Shown one piece after another: positions 36,571 to 51,200 of a stretch of DNA of 64,000 nt (positions within the stretch are counted from its first letter, which is position 1; each line of letters opens with the position of its first letter). The position numbers were made by a program, and so were the translations under genes. Source of the DNA: Caprimulgus europaeus (lineage: Eukaryota > Chordata > Aves > Caprimulgiformes > Caprimulgidae). The notes below the pieces were generated by a model, which worked only from the letters and a program-made list of their open reading frames with translations, searched no databases and was not told the DNA's origin. The stretch is taken from contig OU015524.1 in assembly GCA_907165065.1 (NCBI GenBank), forward strand, positions 40,987,295-41,051,294, given 5' to 3'.

Positions 36571-39500
36571 GGCTGGAAGAAAGGTGGTGCCAGTGGGGGT
36601 CAGGAGCCGGGAGACTATGGCTTGCAGTTTAAATGAATCAAACTGCACGCTGGATTAGGTGACAGCATGAGGTGATTTATGCTTTATCTCAAAGGGGCAT
36701 GGGTTGCAATTAGATATATATCCAGCTGACATTAATTGCTGTTTTGATTATTTCTCAAGGTCGGACACAGGGTTTTCTCTGTGCCATTACTTTACCTGAA
36801 AGTGGAATTGCACTATTCTACAGTGAGCATATATAACTGGAATATATATTTGAGCACACATCCTGCAATATTCCCATCAGAACGTAAAATTGAGATAAAA
36901 AAGCATAGGTTTTAATTCTTTTGGTCTGTGATAATTTTCATTTGGATTCAAAAAACCTAGAACAAATGACCTTCCTAAAAATCAGGACGTCACCCTCTGC
37001 ATCACAAAGCCTCATTGCAGAAAATAATGTTGGACATGGTATTATAATTCCATTTAGGTCCAGGAATTTTATGTTTATTCCCTACCTAATAACCCAGCTT
37101 TAAGAGAAAGTATGGGTAATGCCTCTTTGTGCTTTCCACTTTCCCACTACCCTTTCCTGCAGTTTTTAGAGATGTGTTTTTTTTCAGTGTGGGGAATGTG
37201 AATGGAATTAACTCCAGTTCATATGGATACTGGAACTCTAAGCTTATGTTCATAAATGGCGAAGATCTTGTTGCTAAGCTGGTTATGAGAAAGATAAGAA
37301 GCATGCCCCATTGACTAAATTTTTTAATGACTGGTAGTAGTTAATACTGTTCATTTTCCACACAACCACTGTTGTTTGGGTGTATGAGAAATACTTGACA
37401 AAGCAGGACAGTTGGGGACCTGCTGAATGCCTCCCAAGCTTTGTCTGCTTTCTTTGTGAATGACAGCAGACGGCGGCATTGCCACCTACCCAGTTGTATG
37501 TCTGGGCACCCTACACCAGCATACAAACATCTGAGCAATGTTGCAGTCCAGAATGACACTGGAGGCTTTGTAGGTGTGGGAACAGGAGTTTTCTGGAATG
37601 CTCACATTGATTCAACTGACATGTATGTCCCTATCACCTATTTCTAAAGTGTCTCTAAATCTCATCTCTAGTTTCTGTTAGATCCTTTGCCATGGATTTG
37701 GCAAGCAGCTTTAAACAAATAATGTTGGTGGTTTTTTTGAGTGGGATGGAGAACAGTCATAGCGAGGACCTTGTTAAAAGGTATCTAGATGAGCTCTTTA
37801 TGTATTCTGTACAGTTACGCTGTAAATTCACTAAGTAACTTGCCTTATTAGGTCTGTTTCTGTTAATTCAAATGTGCCTCTCTTGCTTCCTTTCTGTTCA
37901 AGTCTGCAGTGCGTATTCTGCTTAAACCATACAGCTTAATGATTTAATTCTCACTGCTTTTTTTTTTTTTCTTTTTAGATAAGCTTAAGAGTCCTCCCCT
38001 TCAGCCTTAAAACAAATATGTAGATATGAAATAGTGCACTTGCTCTGATGTAGCCTTTTATGTCATTCATATTGTAAAACAAGTGTTTGATTTTGGGGGA
38101 GGAAGGAAAAAAAAAAAACCAAATGCAAATATACCCAGTGTTTTTAATGAGCAGAGTTTTGCCAAGTGGCAATTAGTATACCTCCATCTTTGTGCTAATT
38201 AGGAGCTTCTTAGAATCCTCTAAGACAAATGCTTTTTGCGAAGTTAGCAGATTTTCAGGCAGGAGAGCTACTTTTAGCTTTGTCTTTGCTAGGTGCATTT
38301 TTGGCAGTTTTTCCTAATTGCTATTCCATTTCTCTCTGATAGTCTGACATTATCCATATTCTTATGCTGCCCAAATCACTGGTCTGATCTGTATGGAGCT
38401 TTTCTACAATATTGGGCTGGAGAAAAATGATGGAAGCTGAAATAATCACTCGGAGCAGAAGCTGTTGCTCTGAAACTAAGTAAGGGAAGAGAGGAAGCGT
38501 AGATTTGTTTTGGTAAGACAAATTATTTACTGAGCCTCCTTTCAAAATACAAACATAAAAAAAAATCCATGGGGCTGTGGTTATCCTTGGCCCACTGAGG
38601 AACATAGTGATACACAAATTCTGGTAGCTGAATTCTGAGATTAAATTCTGAACCCAAGGGTTCAGAATTGAAACTTTTTTTTGTCTCTCCACAATGTGGG
38701 AATGAAAGTTTTCAGGTGAAGTGTTGATCAAAACTCTTTTTTCAAAGTTGCTTTTTCACAGGAGGATATATCAGCATCTTTAGACTGAAAACACCTGAAA
38801 CTCCTAGTTCAATTTATGTGTATTTTTTAGGGCTTTCCCATTACTGAGACAGAAAGATGTTTCATGTTAACTCTGAACTGAAGAGTTAACTGAAATGGTT
38901 TCTTGGCTTTTGAGGGTTTAATAAATTAGCATTAAAAGTATCTTAAAACAATTTTTTATTCACTTCACCTCCTTCTTCAAAAGGAAAATAAAGAAGAATT
39001 CAGAATCTAATAGTTCAGCTGATCTGAAGTGAAAATGTAGACCGATGGTCAGGACTTAATTTTTCCTCCAATTTGGAGATGAGGCTTTCAATATGTCTAG
39101 TTCTCATAGTGTCGGAAATTAGTTTCCATCTAGCCTTATTTGAGATTTCAGTCCTCTCAATCCCATATTATACATAACTTCTTTTAAAAGTCTACTGTTG
39201 AGCCAAGACAGGAAAAAGTCTTGAAAAATCCATGCTCGTGGGTGCATACTGTTGCTTATACCTGTGATCTAAATCACTCATAACTGAGTATGTGAGTTGT
39301 GTGTATGATCACTCACTCAGAACCAGAGCAAATCTATGGATCAGAGCATTTTCCTTGGAATGATCTTATTTGACCTAATAATTTATAATGGGCCTTGGCA
39401 AGTGGCACAGATGGCTTTCAGTTGCTGAGCCAACTGAATGGTTTGTAAGGTGGTACATACAAGTTTAAACTACTTGTAATCATTCTCCTAGCACCAACAC

Positions 39501-42114
39501 AAAGCTGTCTTGATGCTAGGAGAACCATTAGAAATGGTTTACCAAACCCTTCAGCTGATCATTCTCCCTTGCTGCTTCAGCAAGATATATGTGAATGCTT
39601 GAAACAACACAAAGTGGTAGGATTAGTAAAATGGTGTAGTAGTGCGCATGGGCTCTGACTACTTTATAATAAGAGAAAAAAACAAACCAAACCAAAACAA
39701 ACCTTGAATGAGCAAGCTTTCTGATCGCTCCTTCCTCCTCTTCACAATCAGTCTTGCCTTTACTGGTCACATATGCAAATGTTAGCTAGTATCTAACATT
39801 GTAGTAATGTCAAAAGGGAAGCTGTCTTGGCTGCTTCACTTGGACAAGTCATTATTCTCAGTCAAATCAAGCACTGACATGAAATGAAGTCTCAGTATCT
39901 TGGTCCTTCTATGTAGTAACATGAGGTTGTCAAAGATGATTACCAGAAGTGTCATCTTTCTCCAATATATTCAAGGAAGTGCTGCCTAAGTTAGAGCTGA
40001 TGAAGAGGCCTTGAACAGACTTGGAAGAGAAATGGAGCTTGCTATCTCACACTGAAATTTATAGCTGGATGTGGCTAACTCTTTCCGAGATACCTCCCTG
40101 ACCTTTCTGAGAACAGCTTTCTGAAAAAGCCAAAGAGAATAATCTTTAGATTTGCTTTTACTTATTGTCTACTTCTACTGAGCTTGAAAGTGTGAGTAAT
40201 GGAAAAATATTCAAACCTTAACTGTGGTGACACAGTATGAATGGCTTATGGCCAAACACTGTAAAAAACCAAGGTCACATTAAGTTAATAAAGAGCCTCT
40301 AGGTACTGTTTATCTTCTGCTTGTGTTTATGTAAAGAGGGTCCCCAGTTACTATCAGCCAAAAAAATATCCCTGAGCCAGTAAGTCCCAAAGTTGGAATC
40401 CTTCCCCTCTTTGATGCTGCAAAATGATAAATGCAACTGAGGTTGCAAGGCTAGAAATGATCCTGAAATTGCATACTGAAGGGGAGCTCTGGCATTTTCT
40501 GTAGTTCTATGAGCAGAAGTGGTTGGTGATTGCCTGTGTAGGCTTCCTCACTTCTTCTTCTGTCATAGGGGAAAATCTTTCCTGTCATTATCAAGAAATG
40601 TGTGGACTCATTCCACTCCACAGTGCACCAGTATCATGTCTGATTCCTTATCAGTTTTCCTTCTGGGCATTAAAACTGGATCTACCCACCTGACTCAGAA
40701 GGCTGAACTTTCAAATCCAAGTCGTTTTGTCTGTTTATCAGGCAACACTCCATTTCCCAAGTCCTGTATTTGACTGATAGCTCAGCTCTGAGACTCTGTT
40801 CAGCTCCACAGCTTCAGTCAGTCAAAACTGCCAAATGAAGGTGTCACCTTCCAAATGGTGAGGAGTTACTTCTTTAACTCCTATTAGTAGCGTAGTTCCT
40901 GATCTAGGAGCCCAGTGGCACACTACTGAATCTCCTTTCGTTCTGAGAAAGGAGTCTGAAGAAACCAGCGTGTGTGTGTTTTTAATTACATGTTTGTTCA
41001 GCCCTCTGAGGATGTCAGGAGCTGTGAACAGTAAATGCCAAGTGATTGCCAGGAAGAAAGCTGCTGACTGCAGTGCATCGTAGACAGAACCCTTCTGTGT
41101 AACTGCCACTGCCTTGCCATGCACATACCGACGGTATCTGATTTTGATTATAGTCTCTCCTCTGATGATAGCGCTGTCTCAAGTTCTCCTGGAGACAAAG
41201 TCTTGGTCAAGTGAAAACATAAGCAATGGTGTAGTCAAGGACAAAGTCAGTCTCCTCCAGATTCCTCTCTATTGACTCTTCTTTCTTCCTCATTTGGAGT
41301 GAACTCAAAGGCTAAAGATCCTCCTTTAAATGGGCATAACTTGCTGTATTATGTTAGTCTAGACAAAGGAAATCAAATTAATTAGCAGAAAGACTGCAAA
41401 TGTGCTGTGTAGGAGGACCTGTCATTAGAGTACCTCATCCAGGCTACTGTGGCTTGGTGTGTATTCAGAATGATAGCTCTGGTCTTCCTCTCAGCAGAAA
41501 AGAAATAGAATAATACTAGGCTTCAATTAGAGACAGAACTATAATTCAGTCATGGGCAAGGAGAGGGGGAGGTGAGGAGGAAGACGGCTGCTCTGCAAAG
41601 CCTAAGTCATAAAACATAAAATCCCAGTTTATGCATGGCAACAGATCCTTCTATAATTGAATTACAGCCTTCATATTCAATAATGGGCCAAGTCTGTAAA
41701 CCAGAATACAGACAGAACAAATATTTACATTCTTCAGGCAATGATGGAGGGAAAATCACTGAGCAGAGCATGAATCAAAGCCACAAGAACATAGATGTGG
41801 GACAGCCATGTATTGCCATCAGTGTGAAGTGGGAGGGATGGAGTAAGTTTCCAGTATTTGGATGTGAAATTTCCTGTAGTACAGGTCATCCTGCAGCATT
41901 TCACTGAAAATTCATCTTTTAGTTAAGTGACACACACTGCCAATAACAGTGAGTAAACTGTAGTTTTTCCATTCATTCTGTGTGCTATACATTTTCTAGT
42001 ACATCTAGAAAGTGATATTGGAGTGTTCAGGTATTTAGCAATGTTTATGTTAATATTGCATATCTAATTACAATTCTACTTGTATTCCTGACTTTATAAC
42101 ACCTTGTAAGTGCT

Positions 42115-42205
42115 GTACTTTTGACAGTTGTTGAGCATCAGCTGCTGTGATTTATTTTGGTCCAGCTGACAGCTAGGATAATCATAAACATTACTGTCAA
42201 ATTGG
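42115..42205. promoter_or_regulatory. Candidate intronic enhancer: three TGACAG sites and two CAGCTG E-boxes
   Basis: TGACAG at 42,122-42,127 and 42,167-42,172, and its reverse complement CTGTCA at 42,194-42,199, plus CAGCTG at 42,139-42,144 and 42,163-42,168, all lie within 80 bases. TGACAG is the Meis/TGIF-type (TALE) core. The density is what one expects of a conserved non-coding element, but conservation could not be tested here. Confidence 0.3.
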
Positions 42206-45200
42206 AAATATCAATAGATGTAGTGAAATAAACAAAAATTCCTTTTCTGATTTTACAAAACAGCTTGAAAATAAGACTCGGAATAGTTCCAAACTGAAGA
42301 ACTTGCATCAAGACATTAATTGATTGATGGATATACTAGGGTAGCCAAGAAGCCATATAACTCTGAAGGTTTTGAACTGCAAATGTCATCTTTGTTTATA
42401 GGCTTGGAAATGCACATATGCAAACAACCATCAGAGCATGCGGTTGCTGTGCTTCTCAGCTCTCACAGGTTTGAATTGCATTTCAGTTGCATGCCTGAAT
42501 TTTCTCACATGAGACCTTGAGTGAACAGACTTCCTTTCAGAGCAAAGCCCACAACTGAGTTAAACATTTGAAACAAAAGTAATTAAGTGGGGATTCTGAT
42601 GGACCATCAGTTAATCCACAAAAAGTAAGGGCAGAAGTAAGCCAAGCAGAAGCCTGGTGTTCTTCAGGAAAGAAGAAAACATCTTGTAACTCTCCAAGTA
42701 AGTTTGTGAACAAAAGGGGATACAAAATATTGCAGGATCAACCCAAAGGTAGTACTGTGCATGGTGTGTAGCAGGGAGTCATGACTGCCTGGCTTCTGTC
42801 TCCACATAGTGCAAGTAAGTTTTTCTTAGCTATTGGGCCCACTTACGCCCTGAGCAAGAGAAGGTATTAAAAACTTTGAGGTGACCCACTGTTGTTTCAA
42901 GGCATCTTGTATTACACGTAAATGCTAGCACTCATGAACTCTGATTTTCTATGGATAATGTTCAGTGTGCCAGTCCACCACAGTAACCCTAAACGTCCTC
43001 TTTACTACTCACACCTTCTGTGGTACCAAACTGTGAAATCCTTGACTTGTTCCCCCACCTTCCCCTTCCCTTGAATACTTTTCATGGTTTCCTGGATTGC
43101 CTAGGAGAAAACACACTTAGTGTAATGCAATAGGAGTTTCAAAACTGCCTTGCTGTCTGACTTGTTTGAAATTTGGTCAGCGGATTAAAAGACATAATTG
43201 TAAGGAACTGTCAGATGTGTAATTGCATGTTGCTTATTAACCAAAGAAAAAGCAAAAAAAGGATGAGAGGATTCCCTAGATTTAGCCTCACTGAGGAGAA
43301 AAATGCTCTTCTTTGAAACTAATCATTCTGGTAAGGCACTTATTTACATGTTTGTATGGCATAGACTTGGTTGTGACTAATGGGTTGAACTGGCTTAATG
43401 CTTGTTTTCTTTGCATAAGTCTTCTGCAGTCTGTCCCCAGAACTGCTGTGAGTTTTAGTCAGGAGGACTGGTGCTTTGTCAGCCAAATTTAAGCAGAGAG
43501 AAATGTAAATGAAAAACTCTCGAAGCAATAAATGTATACCATTTTTAGCACAACTTTATGAATATACAGCTGCAGTGGTTCTTGCAAGTGGCATTGGAAA
43601 ATAGTGGGATACATAGCTGAAATTTTGTCTGTATGGGAATTTACATACTACCTAATAGAAAGGCTGGCCTGTAGGATATTGAGATAAGAGCAATTCTTAT
43701 TTGAACCATCTGTATTTCAGCTCTATAAATAGGATATGGGCTTACAAAAATTCATAATATAAACACTAGACCATAAATAACATCTTAGATTTTTCAAACA
43801 GGAATATGACTGCTTAAGAATCATAATGTAGTAGCTGAGGATAGCGTCTTGAATAGAGAGCCAGAAAGAATACAAGTATATCAATCTACCAGAAAATCTG
43901 GAAAATTTAAATGTTACTTCTCTGTTTATTAATCCAGTGTTTCTCATAGACAAGATTACATCCCACCTATTGATTTTTAGAAGTAATTGCATTTTTCTGA
44001 CCATTAAGAGAAACAGGCAGAAATTCTTTTGAGCACTTTTATGATGCTTTAATTTACAGGACTCGGTTTTCTTCTGGAAGAGATCTCATCCAAATTCCCT
44101 CTTCTGGGAATGGTTCAAGTACAGTAATGCACATACATTGAAGACTAATGGTGTTCTCCCTTATTGTGAGCTAGAAAATGAAGCTACAGAGTAATAAAGC
44201 TGTGTTTGAACCTACGGAGCAATAAAGCTCCTAACTCCATCTCTTGTTCTGTCAAAACTCAGGGAAGCTATTGGAAATTTTCATACAGAACCATTTTCAT
44301 TATACAAAAGTATAATGTCTTTAAAGAAAAGCTTGCCTAAGGGTAACAAATCTGGATTGATCAGCAAAGAGAAGAACATTGGTGCCATGCGGTGCAATTG
44401 AAAGACATTGGAAACAGTCCATTCTCAGTTAATTTCTGACCTCCAGTAACTCACTTCCCCTCTGTGTTCAGTTCTGGTCTCACCATATGTTGCTCACCAA
44501 GTTAGTCTACAAACGTTTGAAGTTGTGTTGCTTAGTCAGGCACTGGTCTTGGATGAGATTTCTATGTTCTGTTGTAATGCAAACAACAAAAATATAATGG
44601 AGACTACTCATTGCAAAATAGTCTTTTGTAGTATCGATTCTCCAGTGAGGAAGCAATGAAATGAGCTATTGTATTTAAATGCTGAACTTTCCCCATTCTT
44701 GTGTTGACTGTCCTCCTTTCCAACGGGCTGAGGGATGGTCACAAATGAAGACATTTGCTCAAGCCACCGCTTTCCTTCTGATTTAGTTTTTAGTTTCCCA
44801 AGGGCAGAAGTCTGCTGTTTTCTCCTGAATGAAATGCTGCCAAATGGGAGTGTACCAGCTGCCTTCTGCACAGAAGAATAAAGTTAAATGTAGGCTATTA
44901 TTGCTTGCTGGACAGAATGTTCATGTGCAAACAGAACTGACTTGCCTATTTGGGGCTCTTTATCTTGTGCTGAAAAGCTGAAGAACTCTGAAAAGGAGAA
45001 CAAGTATCTTTTCAACCTGGTTCACTCTTGCAAGGAGGCGTTTTTTAGATTCAGAGGAGAACTAACTTTCAGTCCTTTTCAAAAAGCTATTCTCCTTATA
45101 TCCAAGGAGTTTTATTTTATTTATTCCTCTCGCCCCCTGACTTTAGCATTCTCTAAAAACAGGTTGGGAGAAAGAAAATCAACCTCATGGATGGCAAGCA

Positions 45201-48200
45201 GAAATCTGGTTTTATTTTATGTTTTTTTCCCTCCTCCCACTCCCCATTTTTTCCCCAGTGTTGCATATGCTGCCAGTACTGATGACTACCCAGACACTTC
45301 TGAGTAGGACATCTCACTCTGCTTGGGACAATTCACATGTGCTCACCAGGCAGACATTTGTCTGTGGTTGGCTCTAAAACCACAAGTTCGTGAAGCTGAA
45401 ACTGACAAAATTTAGGAGTTTTAATCATAACAATGTTCCAAAAAGCCTTTGTCTAGTTACCTGTTAGTATTAAATCTGAGTTCTGTGTATTCATGTTCCC
45501 CTAAAAAATGGCATTGCTGCATAACCAGAGCGACTGTAGGATGACTTAGCTTTTCCATTTCTCGCAGCTTTTCTTCCTCATCTTTAGTTCACTTTTCCTA
45601 TATTAAAATGATAAATGTTGGCACAGTTGTGGAATCAAATCTTTGCTCCTGATAAATATAGGCCAGTATGAAGTTGATAGTGTCTTGCTTCACTGTATTA
45701 CCTGGCTAACATTTAGCCTTAAAAAAAAAAAAATGGAGCATGGTTTCCTTCACTATTTTCTTCTAGTTGGGTGATTGCCTTAGTAACTGCATTTATTATG
45801 TGTGTGTTTTTTGGGAAGCATTGGTATTTATCATGGATATAAGTGATAGTGAATGTATCTCAAAGAAAAATACCAGAACTGGCTTCACCAATACTTCCCC
45901 TCCCCACCTCCAGTGTTCTGGAGCTCTAGTTCATATCTTGAATATAATAGATAAAAACTGATATCTCAGCTAATGAAATCTTCAGTGACTCTCCTCACAA
46001 GCTCCTTGTCCTGGCTTTGAAAAATGAGAAACTTCTCTCAATTCCTCCAATGCTAATACTACTTAAAAAAATAAAATGAAGCACAAGTTTAGAAGCTACG
46101 CAAGATAAGAAGGATTCAGCCTGTAGAGATCCTAATACCATAGATCAGTAATACAATATTTAAATCAATATATTTCCTGGCAGGATGTCAGTGCAAAGAG
46201 AAGCCTTGGAGTAATGTGATCTCTTAACTCTGATGAAGTGAGCAGCTGCATTCAAACCTGTTTCAAATGAGCTTGTCTGAAGTTCCTGAAAAAGAGGAAA
46301 GGTTAAATAGTTATAAAAATGAATTTCTGGAGGCAGTAAAGGTAGATAAAAATGATAGAGGACAAAATGTGAAGGAAAAACTAAACATTTGAGGGGATCC
46401 AGTTTAGTGCCAAGGGTGAGTTTACGTTCAAGTTTTCTTTATAGTTACTCCTGTCCTAAAAATAATGTCCCAAAAGTAATGTATCTGAGACATTACATAT
46501 TGCTGACTATGCAGGAATAATTGGTTGAGTCCTTGATTTTTCTTATATTTTTGTGCATGGACCAGGAATTCTTTAAACTCCAAGCCTCTTCAGGGAAAAT
46601 CCAAGATAAATCTCTTGGTTGTAGAAAATCTAGAGTAAGAGCAGAAATTAGTATGAAGCAACATCCTCTGAGTTGCTTTCAACTAGCTCTGACTTAGCAT
46701 AAACTGTCCCCACCAGTGTCTTTGTTCTAAGTACTTTGGTTTTGTCGATGATATACTCTATTTTTCAGTATTTTAAATTCAGTGTCTTCAGGAACTGTCT
46801 TGACAAGGAGAACTTCTAAGTTCTGGCATTATGGGGGAAATGCTGTCCTCTCCTGAGGAACATGGGTTGACATGGGTGAAATCCAACCCCATCTCTCCCT
46901 TTCAAAAACATAACAAGAGCCTGGATGGGACAGTACGATTCCTGAGGCATCCAGCCTGCAGATGGACCTTTCTTCTTTCCTTCAAAGCTCTATGGTGTTT
47001 CCCGTGGGTTTGCTTGGGTCTCTCTGGGGGAGAGGTGTTGGTGTAATGGAGAGAGAAGGATGTATGTAGTTGGTGGGAAGAAGAAGGAAGGATGGAGAGG
47101 AGGAAGGATCTCCATCCAACCCAGCCAGCAAGGGTACAAGGAGTTTATTAAGCCTGAAATAAATGTTTTCTCCCTCTACCGCCTACTGCTAGGGCTGTGA
47201 TGCAACAAAATAGCTTTCTCTCAAATCAATGCAGAAGGTTCTTAGAGGGCAAGAGTGGAAAAACGTCTGCTTGTAATAGCATTAATTATTGTTTTATAAA
47301 CAATTATTCCCTTCAGTGTTGCATGCAGTGGTTTTAAAAAGTGACCCTTAGTATTCCTAGTATATGATAACTCTTCTTTACTGCTCAAATGCAGAGATTT
47401 TTTATCTGAATATCTGAATAACACATTCTAGCTGCAGTACTGGGTTTTCTGAGGTTTTTTGGTTTTGGTTTTGTTTTTTTAAGTTTGGTCCCCCCTTGCC
47501 TCCTAAATGTTTTGTTGTTGTGGCTGGCTTCAGTCTTGGCAATTTAATAATGAGAAACTATTAATGATGAAATGATTTACTAAGAGGCCCATGGCTCTGC
47601 AAAAAGAAAGATACAGAACAGTGTTCAGTTGTTGCTGATGTTGTTTAGACACAGGAACAATAGTTTCCAAAGGATACTTAAAAGGGAGAAGTTAGCACCA
47701 AATGCCCCCCTTCCACAAACATGCCTGATTTGTATAGTCTTTATGCAAACACTGTACCATTAGGATAATGCCTAACCATTAATAAATTAAATAAATGGCA
47801 TTTTTGGCTTCTTGGTAGAGAATCTGATATTTACTGGCTTTCCACATCTGTTGCTAAAGCCAAGTTTTAGTTCTTTGAAAAGTTATTGCCTGGCTTGTCT
47901 TCAAGGAACACTTTTTGTGTCCCATCTTAAATGCTCAGAACGAACCATTTACACCATGTTCTTACGTTAATATACGTATGGTTTATACAGATTCTGTTTT
48001 TACTAGGTCTAATATGAAAGTGAGGCATAGAAAATTTTTTAGTAACAGGGATTCCCACAGTCAGCTGAACAGCTGATCCCAAAGGAGAGCTCTTGTGTCT
48101 CTGATATTTGCAGGATGGAAACTGGAAAAGAGTGATGCAGGTGGTCAAATGTGACCGTGTATGTACCATGCCACAGAACTGCACCTGACTGAATCTAGCG

Positions 48201-51200
48201 TATAACACCTGCCTTTTGCTGGTAGCTGAAGAGAAACCATTTTCCAAGGCAAACTCTTCAGCTGTTAATTAAATTCAAAATTTTCAAAAATTAAAGTATC
48301 TCTGAATTTATTTATCAGATTCCCAGTCATTGGCTCTTACAGTGCTTTTGATGAGTGTAAGATAGGTTTTTAGTACTAAATCTTCTTCCACATGTACTTA
48401 CAGGTTGAATCCATCCTGTAACTAAGTGAAAAAGGTAGGCTCTCAAGTTCCATGGTAAGACAGGTTTTGCAGGTATCTTTTTTAAAACCATTGACTGCGG
48501 CTTTTTTCTTGAACTCCTCTCAGGAAGGCCTGGTGAAGAGGAGATGATTGTGTGTGTCATACCTATATCAGAGAGTTGTATGCTTCCAGGAATGCTGATG
48601 TGCTGAGTGCTTTGTAGATGTTGCATGCTACACCAAACAACTGGGTCTCACACCTGCTAGTTTCCTGAGCAGCTAGCATAAAATACCACAACAATCTTCT
48701 AGCTACATCCCTCTCTCTTTCATTCTACCTGCATCCCTAAATAGGCTAATTTACGAAACACAAATTCCTTGTCAGGAGCTGCATCCTGAGCCAAGAATGG
48801 GTCATGCCTTTGAAAACCAAATGAAATGGGCAGAGGTGGGAGCTGTCGTTACCTCCTGCCTGGTCTTTCAAATCATAGCACGCACTTCTGTGCTGGGGTA
48901 TTTCTCCAAAAATGATGCACTTGAATTTTGACATCAAATCAAACACTCCAACTGCCAGAGAAGCTCCCTAACCACAAAACTATAGGCTATTTTGGGGGTT
49001 ACACTCCTGCCTGTCCTGCTCCAGAGCTGGATTGCTTTCAAGAATGCATGAGTTATAGGGCCAGAAGGTCGGTATGCAAGAGGGAGCCTGCCTTGGTAGA
49101 TATTTTACGTTACACAGTAATTGGATACAAAGAAGAAATAAAGCTAAGGGCAGACACAGTGATCCTGGGTCTTCCCTTCCTAGCTGATTGCCCTGACCTC
49201 TCTGGATTACAGAGCTGGATCTTGGCATTCTTGCCTCCTTGGCCAAGGATTTTTTGCACTCCTAGGTACCTGATAGCCCATCTCCAGCATGACAGGTTTG
49301 ATGAGTTTATGAACTCATACTTGGTGCTGATTTCCTTACCGCAAAGAGATAAAAACTTAGTATGTGAAATGTAAAAGCAGCTAGGCCTTGTTCGGTGTCT
49401 AGTCTAAGGTTAAGTTATTTTCTGCACCAGCTCACGCACTGGAAAAAGGGGGTGGGGGGAACTGGCAGCAGCTGGCAATGACGCTTGAAGGAGCTGAAAA
49501 CTGTACCGTGAGAGCTTCCACTGGCTCTGCCATGGGGAGCCCCCAGTTCAGCAGGAATAGTGGGCCCAGGCTGGCATTTGTGCAACTTTTAGAGGCGTTG
49601 GTCTCTGGAGGCAGTTCTCGCTTGCTTGGTCTCAGCCACATGCTGTTCAATTCTGTGACATCTAAGTAGGACAGAACTGCCCCGTTCTTGCCAGAAGCCA
49701 CATTCTTCTCCAGTGCATTTTGTGTTTCTTCTCATCCTGCTCTGTCAGCAGACAGTCAGCATTCACCATGTTGCTTTGCATTCAGGCTGAGTTTGCCAAA
49801 ATGATCTCTGAGCTTTCTCCTCTCTTTGCATCTGAGTACCAAAAATATTTGTAGTCCTTGGCATGTTGTTGGCACCAGGTGACCTTGTTTGCACCCTTAT
49901 GTGCTTGAATAGGGGGTTTGTGTGCCAGGGCTTAGAAAGGGGTGATTTGCAGGCTAGTAAGGGGCAACCCTGTGATTAGAAATTCCATGATCTGACAGAA
50001 TGCACATTTGACCTGCTAGTGTAAAATAGATTATTATTCTATTATGTAAATATTTTAAGGTCCGGGTTTGATAAGGATCAATGACAGAAACAGGTGGTGA
50101 ATTCCTACCTGTCTGTAGAAGTACTTGCTGACATTTACTGTGGTGTTTGGTTTGTAACCTTACAATAGTGGCTTTGATTAATAATGCTTTATTAGTTATA
50201 AATGTAGACTTACTGAATAAATCCTACTTACTGTGTTGAATGGCTCTCCATGCCTACATAAAACTATTTCAGTAATTAGAAAGCTACTATAATATTTCTC
50301 TATATTGTAGACTTTGAGTTGTGAGTTCTCTGTCAGCTTTCCTGAATTCCTACATAGGACTTCTACTTGACCCCATCCTTGACACAAAAGGAAAATGGTT
50401 TCAGCTTGCATTTTGTGATGAGGAAGGTTGGGTGTGGTAAGACAAGGTTTCCCAGGAAGGGAGAGAGGAAGGGGTGGGGGAAAGAGCACGTTTCTCCTTC
50501 TGATGGGCCTCTGGACCTGAACCATACTCTTCCCCACCAGGATCAGAGAAATGAGACTGGAGAGGTGATATCCCTGCTGAAAAGGGCCAAACTCCCTCAG
50601 TGAAGGACAACAGAGTTATCACAATTGCTTTGTGGGGTTGTGTTTCAAAAGAAGAATAGAAGAGTACACCTGAGGAGTGTTGACATAAGGCATCTTATGG
50701 AGACCTCACCTCTGTCTTTTTCTAGAAGATGTAGGCTTGTAACTTCTGGGTTTTTTCCTCCCCTTTCTGTATAAAACACAAAGCAGTGGGGATCAGTTGT
50801 TTTATCTACTACTGAAAAGCAGCCATCAGCACAGAATAACATGAGAACAGTTTGAAAGGAAGCGTGGAACACTACATTCAACTGAAACTAATTACCTGAT
50901 TAGATTTTGGCCTGGCTGTATGGGTTGACATCCAATGGTCTTGGCGACAATAACTGTGAGCAAAGCCAAGTCTAGTCTTGCTTCATTTAAAGATTCTGGA
51001 CAAAACTTCTGGACTTGTGTGCTGAATGCTAACTAGTGTGAAAATAGGCCACTGATTTAAAGTACCCATGACTACAATGGGTGTCAGTGGGCAGCTGGCA
51101 TGGTTGCAGATGAATGAGCTTATTTGGGTTTTAGAAATACTGGTTTCCATTTAAAGGTGTTTCTGTTTCAAGCACAGAGTCTAGTGAAATTTAACTCTGC

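Noticed and set aside
36145-36648. 167-codon minus-strand frame rich in His/Pro/Thr
   Set aside because: Runs across a GT-rich simple repeat; the composition explains the missing stops.
44190-44235. Two nearby copies of GAG(T/C)AATAAAGCT considered as paired poly(A) signals
   Set aside because: Both lie mid-intron of GREM2 with no upstream coding exon; probably a small local duplication.
48928-49374. 148-codon plus-strand frame in the GREM2 intron
   Set aside because: Not similar to anything I recognise, overlapped by antisense frames, no ATG-context or exon signals supporting it.
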